Assembly (NCBI RefSeq): GCF_001418685.1
Contig: NZ_LIVM01000004.1
Location: 1-64,000 of the forward strand
Source: Apibacter mensalis
GTDB taxonomy: Bacteria > Bacteroidota > Bacteroidia > Flavobacteriales > Weeksellaceae
DNA: 64,000 nt
Direction: 5' to 3'
The number at the start of each line of letters is the position of its first letter. The stretch's first letter is position 1. The notes below the pieces were generated by a model. That model was not told the origin of the DNA and did no database searches. It saw nothing but the letters and a program-made list of their open reading frames with translations. Shown in pieces: positions 62,846 to 64,000 of this stretch. The position numbers were made by a program, and so were the translations under genes.

Positions 62846-64000
62846 TTGAATACAAATTCTATTATACACTCAATTTTTCCGATTTTAAAAAAGAGTATTT
62901 TAAATTCGGAAGTAAACATATTTTTAGAAGAAAAAAATAACATAAAATTATCTGTGTTAGGTGCTGCAGGATCCTATATAAATATTTACAGCAGTTATTT
63001 ATATAGTTCTTTAAAAAGAACAGTATTAATACTCTTTTCGGATAAAGAAGAAGCAGCTTATGCTTTAAATGAGATTGAAGATATGTTTGGGAAAGATAAA
63101 GTTTTGTTTTATCCTACTTCGCATTTAATCCCCTATCAAATTGAGGAAGTGCAAAACGCAAATGTGGTCTTACGTACTGAAGTTATTAACAGTATGAACC
63201 GAACACAAAATCCTAAAATTATTATTACCTATGCAGACGCGTTGTTTGAAAAAGTAATTACTAAATCTGAGTTAAATTCAATTAGTTTAAAAATAAAAAT
63301 AGGCGAAAAAATAGATGCTGATTTTCTTAATGAAACGCTATTCAGCTTTCATTTTAAAAGAGCCGATATGGTAACTCAGCCCGGCGAATTTTCGCTAAGA
63401 GGTGGAATTTTAGATGTATTTTCTTATTCTGATGAAATGCCCTATCGTGTAGGTTTTTTTGGTAATGAAATAGAAACTATCCGCAAATTTAATATTGAGA
63501 CTCAATTATCTGTGGAGAAAGTTGATGAGTTTATGGTAGTTCCCAATATTGATAATTCATATAATGAAACTTTTAAAGTTTCATTTTTAGATTATTTGCC
63601 TCCTGATACGATATTTATAAGTAAAGATTTATCCATATCCATAGCTAGAATTGAAAATAAATTTTCTAAAGCAGAAGAAGTCTATACTTCCCTAAAACAA
63701 AATATAAAACGTAGTGAGCCAAAGGAATTGTATTTACAACCCCATGAGCTTATTTCAAAAGTAAAAGATAATTCTTTCATCGAATTTTCTTCGATACCTT
63801 ATTTTACTGAATACAAATCGGTACGATTGGATCAAACGGAACAACCTAGCTTTCATAAGCAATTTGAATTTTTAGGACAAGATTTGTTAGAGAAAGAAAA
63901 GCAACATTACCAAACTTATATAGCTTTTCAGTCAGAAAAACAGGAAACTAGGTTGCAAGATATTTTTTCAGAAATAGAAAAAGAAATTCCCTTTACGGGA
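62846..64000 (+). CDS. mfd: Transcription-repair coupling factor Mfd (partial)
   Basis: The frame is open from a TTG at 62846 to the right edge, 385 codons, so only the N-terminal third is here. Visible are the UvrB-like N-terminal domain with LSVLGAAGSYINIY, TVLILFSDKEEAAYALNEIEDMF and VLFYPTSHLIPYQ. Then come the family stretch IIITYADALFEKVI and the PGEFSLRGGILDVFSY block typical of Mfd. Mfd pushes stalled RNA polymerase off DNA and calls in UvrA. TTG is the only start that gives the full N-terminus; no ATG lies near it. Confidence 0.93.
   Translation, partial: MNTNSIIHSIFPILKKSILNSEVNIFLEEKNNIKLSVLGAAGSYINIYSSYLYSSLKRTVLILFSDKEEAAYALNEIEDMFGKDKVLFYPTSHLIPYQIEEVQNANVVLRTEVINSMNRTQNPKIIITYADALFEKVITKSELNSISLKIKIGEKIDADFLNETLFSFHFKRADMVTQPGEFSLRGGILDVFSYSDEMPYRVGFFGNEIETIRKFNIETQLSVEKVDEFMVVPNIDNSYNETFKVSFLDYLPPDTIFISKDLSISIARIENKFSKAEEVYTSLKQNIKRSEPKELYLQPHELISKVKDNSFIEFSSIPYFTEYKSVRLDQTEQPSFHKQFEFLGQDLLEKEKQHYQTYIAFQSEKQETRLQDIFSEIEKEIPFTG

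Overview
The window is chromosomal DNA from a very AT-rich member of the Bacteroidota, class Flavobacteriia. Evidence is the gene content: the rpmB-rpmG-DUF4295 cluster, DUF6427/DUF6341, a Bacteroidota-type VgrG, a protein with a type IX secretion (T9SS) sorting tail, a long class-2-like IleS, and promoters of the form TTG-N17..20-TAnnTTTG. A host-associated Weeksellaceae bacterium such as Apibacter (insect gut) is my best guess. This is inference, supported by an imported operon that looks gammaproteobacterial and would fit a co-resident gut donor.

Layout. 1-815: start of a BspA-like leucine-rich-repeat protein, running off the left edge. 1.2-12.4 kb: housekeeping and envelope genes (metal/cofactor-binding lipoprotein, mgtE, DUF2130, two lipoproteins, lnt, rpmB-rpmG-DUF4295, ftsY, a lipoprotein peptide-deformylase homologue, mnmE). 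12.6-20.3 kb: first defence island on the minus strand. It holds an SF1 helicase, a PD-(D/E)XK-DUF5655 nuclease, and a BcgI-like restriction-methylation enzyme whose specificity gene has no usual start codon and appears to be reached by a -1 ribosomal frameshift. 20.5-29.8 kb: second, foreign-looking island between two 378-bp copies of an arsC-like gene, one intact and one decayed. It is a complete prr-type locus: hsdM, rhuM, hsdS, prrC anticodon nuclease, hsdR. 29.9-43.9 kb: core genes (DUF2807, trpS, lspA, traR/dksA-like, ileS, cls, kdsC-like, DUF2520, pheT, dnaN). 43.9-44.3 kb: tmRNA. 45.2-49.7 kb: type VI secretion (T6SS) cassette (vgrG, candidate effector, candidate immunity lipoprotein, effector fragments). 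49.9-52.6 kb: a gpsA-like dehydrogenase and an FGGY kinase. 52.9-64 kb: mutS, two small conserved membrane-protein genes, capA-like, a secreted endonuclease, a lipoprotein hydrolase with a decayed paralogue, a small HExxH protein, and the start of mfd.

How it works together. Two unrelated DNA-restriction systems sit back to back. In the second, PrrC is expected to be held inactive by the type I complex and to cut tRNA-Lys when a phage disables restriction. The first looks like a combined nuclease-methylase whose amount of specificity subunit may be set by frameshifting. The T6SS cassette lies downstream of the tmRNA gene and carries leftovers of earlier effector modules, which suggests repeated replacement at that site. 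No tRNA gene, CRISPR array or intact insertion sequence was found.
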